Source of the DNA: Staphylothermus sp.
Lineage (GTDB): Archaea; Thermoproteota; Thermoprotei_A; Sulfolobales; Desulfurococcaceae
Length of the DNA stretch: 16,272 bases
NCBI GenBank assembly: GCA_021159785.1
Contig: JAGHDU010000148.1
Coordinates: 1 to 16,272, forward strand
Direction: 5' to 3'
This document shows, in pieces, positions 15,410 through 16,272 of the stretch. The notes under the pieces were generated by a model. It was not told the origin of the DNA, searched no databases, and saw only the letters and a list, made by a program, of their open reading frames with translations. The translations under genes were made by a program, and so were the position numbers. Position 1 is the stretch's first letter, and each line of letters opens with the position of its first letter.

Positions 15410-16272
15410 ATGGTGTCGAATGATCTGCGCTTGAAGATCGAGAAGATAAGGGAATTTGATAGTTTAATAGACTTTTCTAGGTCGCATATCCAGCTTGACA
15501 TTGTTATTTATCTCGCTTCGACCAATGCCCCTATGAGTGCATCGGAGATAGCTAAAGCATTAAACCAGAGAAAAAAGCCAGTACTCGATGCTCTTAGGAA
15601 ACTAGAGCTTAAGGGTTTGATCAGGAAGGTCGAGAATAATCTATATGAATTAACAGAACTTGGTAAAAATGCTATTGATGATCTCATGGCTATCCTAGGG
15701 ATTAGCGAAGCTAAACAAATACTTAGGAATAGTTATGGTAAAGTGAAAGCAAGGGACATGATCAGGGTAGTTATACCCATAAACTATCTACACGACACTC
15801 TTGTAGCACTTGGTACTAGTAGGAACCACGAGCTACCACTTAGCGAATTAGCTAATGCTACGGGGATATCTGGACAGAGGCTAATGATGTATTTAGAGCC
15901 CTATGCTGATAGGAAGAGTGATGTCAGATTATTCAGGAAGATAAGGAAGGAGTCTCTACTAACTATGCTTAAGAATAAGCTATTTGGGACAAAACATACT
16001 GATGTATATTATAGGTTAACAAATTTAGGAATGGAGACTTTCTACAGATTAACAGCATACTCGCGAATAAAGAACAACAAGATGCTTAGAATGCTTACAA
16101 AGATCTTTGGTAATTACCATGCTAAGCTTATCTTAAGGAAGATCAGTATGATCAACACGCTAGCTTCTCTCGCAATAATAGCTACTTCTTTCGTATCTCT
16201 AAGCATGGGCTTATATCTAGCATACATATGGATCTCGGTAAGTTTGTTATTCAGCATAGTATTCCTTATAAG
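15410..16272 (+). CDS. Membrane-tethered double winged-helix regulator, cut by window end
   Basis: At least 287 aa; the frame is open to the last base, so the 3' end is missing. It is a paralogue of the regulator at 9390-10073. Both begin with an EKI..IDSLIDF-type helix, and the first winged helix (about 25-90) shares MSASEIAKAL, KKPVLDALRKLELKGLIRK and LTELGK. A second winged helix lies near 125-215 (PLSELANATGISGQRLMMYL, ending YRLTNLG), with a longer basic loop (170-195). A membrane region starts at about 249 and probably holds two helices (about 250-270 and 273-287 onward). It is predicted to act as a one-component membrane-bound transcription factor. The Shine-Dalgarno GGAGGGTGGT (15397-15406) decides for ATG 15410; an in-frame ATG at 15395 overlaps it. 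ArnR-like function is inferred from layout and neighbourhood. Confidence 0.82.
   Translation, partial: MVSNDLRLKIEKIREFDSLIDFSRSHIQLDIVIYLASTNAPMSASEIAKALNQRKKPVLDALRKLELKGLIRKVENNLYELTELGKNAIDDLMAILGISEAKQILRNSYGKVKARDMIRVVIPINYLHDTLVALGTSRNHELPLSELANATGISGQRLMMYLEPYADRKSDVRLFRKIRKESLLTMLKNKLFGTKHTDVYYRLTNLGMETFYRLTAYSRIKNNKMLRMLTKIFGNYHAKLILRKISMINTLASLAIIATSFVSLSMGLYLAYIWISVSLLFSIVFLI

Overview
The window looks like chromosome from a hyperthermophilic crenarchaeon (Thermoproteota). A member of the Desulfurococcales, perhaps a Staphylothermus or Thermosphaera relative, is my best guess. The basis is the low GC content, heavy use of AGG/AGA and ATA codons, GGTGA-type Shine-Dalgarno sites combined with archaeal TATA boxes, poly-T termination, archaellins with class III signal peptides, and membrane-anchored surface enzymes with Thr-rich stalks. 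The species is inference; no rRNA, tRNA, CRISPR array or insertion sequence was seen.

Left part (1-5931): a membrane-anchored ribose/sugar-type ABC substrate-binding protein on the plus strand. Next, on the minus strand, come a surface phosphodiesterase/nucleotide pyrophosphatase-like enzyme on a Thr-rich stalk and an MFS permease. A cytoplasmic sulfite-oxidase-like molybdopterin (Mo or W) protein is divergent from the permease. Bases 5932-6682 hold no convincing intact gene, but minus-strand reading frames there look like a decayed gene.

Middle and right part (6683-16272): an archaellum neighbourhood. Two archaellin genes lie in tandem on the minus strand, followed on the same strand by a three-gene unit (2-TM protein, zinc-ribbon protein, small helical protein). 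Diverging from the archaellins on the plus strand are a membrane-tethered double winged-helix regulator, a translationally coupled FlaG/FlaF-like plus FlaJ pair, a secreted Ig-like protein anchored at its C-terminus, a second membrane-tethered winged-helix protein with an N-terminal anchor, and a third, cut by the window end, which is a paralogue of the first.

The likely theme is synthesis and control of a surface filament. Archaellins are assembled through the FlaJ platform with the FlaG/F-like stator subunit. The large Ig-like protein may be an envelope partner. Up to three membrane-bound one-component regulators, reminiscent of Sulfolobus ArnR/ArnR1, could couple an envelope signal to archaellin expression. 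FlaX, FlaH and the FlaI motor ATPase are absent from the window, so the locus is rearranged or incomplete relative to the usual crenarchaeal order. The intergenic regions around the regulators are rich in perfect inverted repeats, several with a 3-nt spacer, which are candidate operators.
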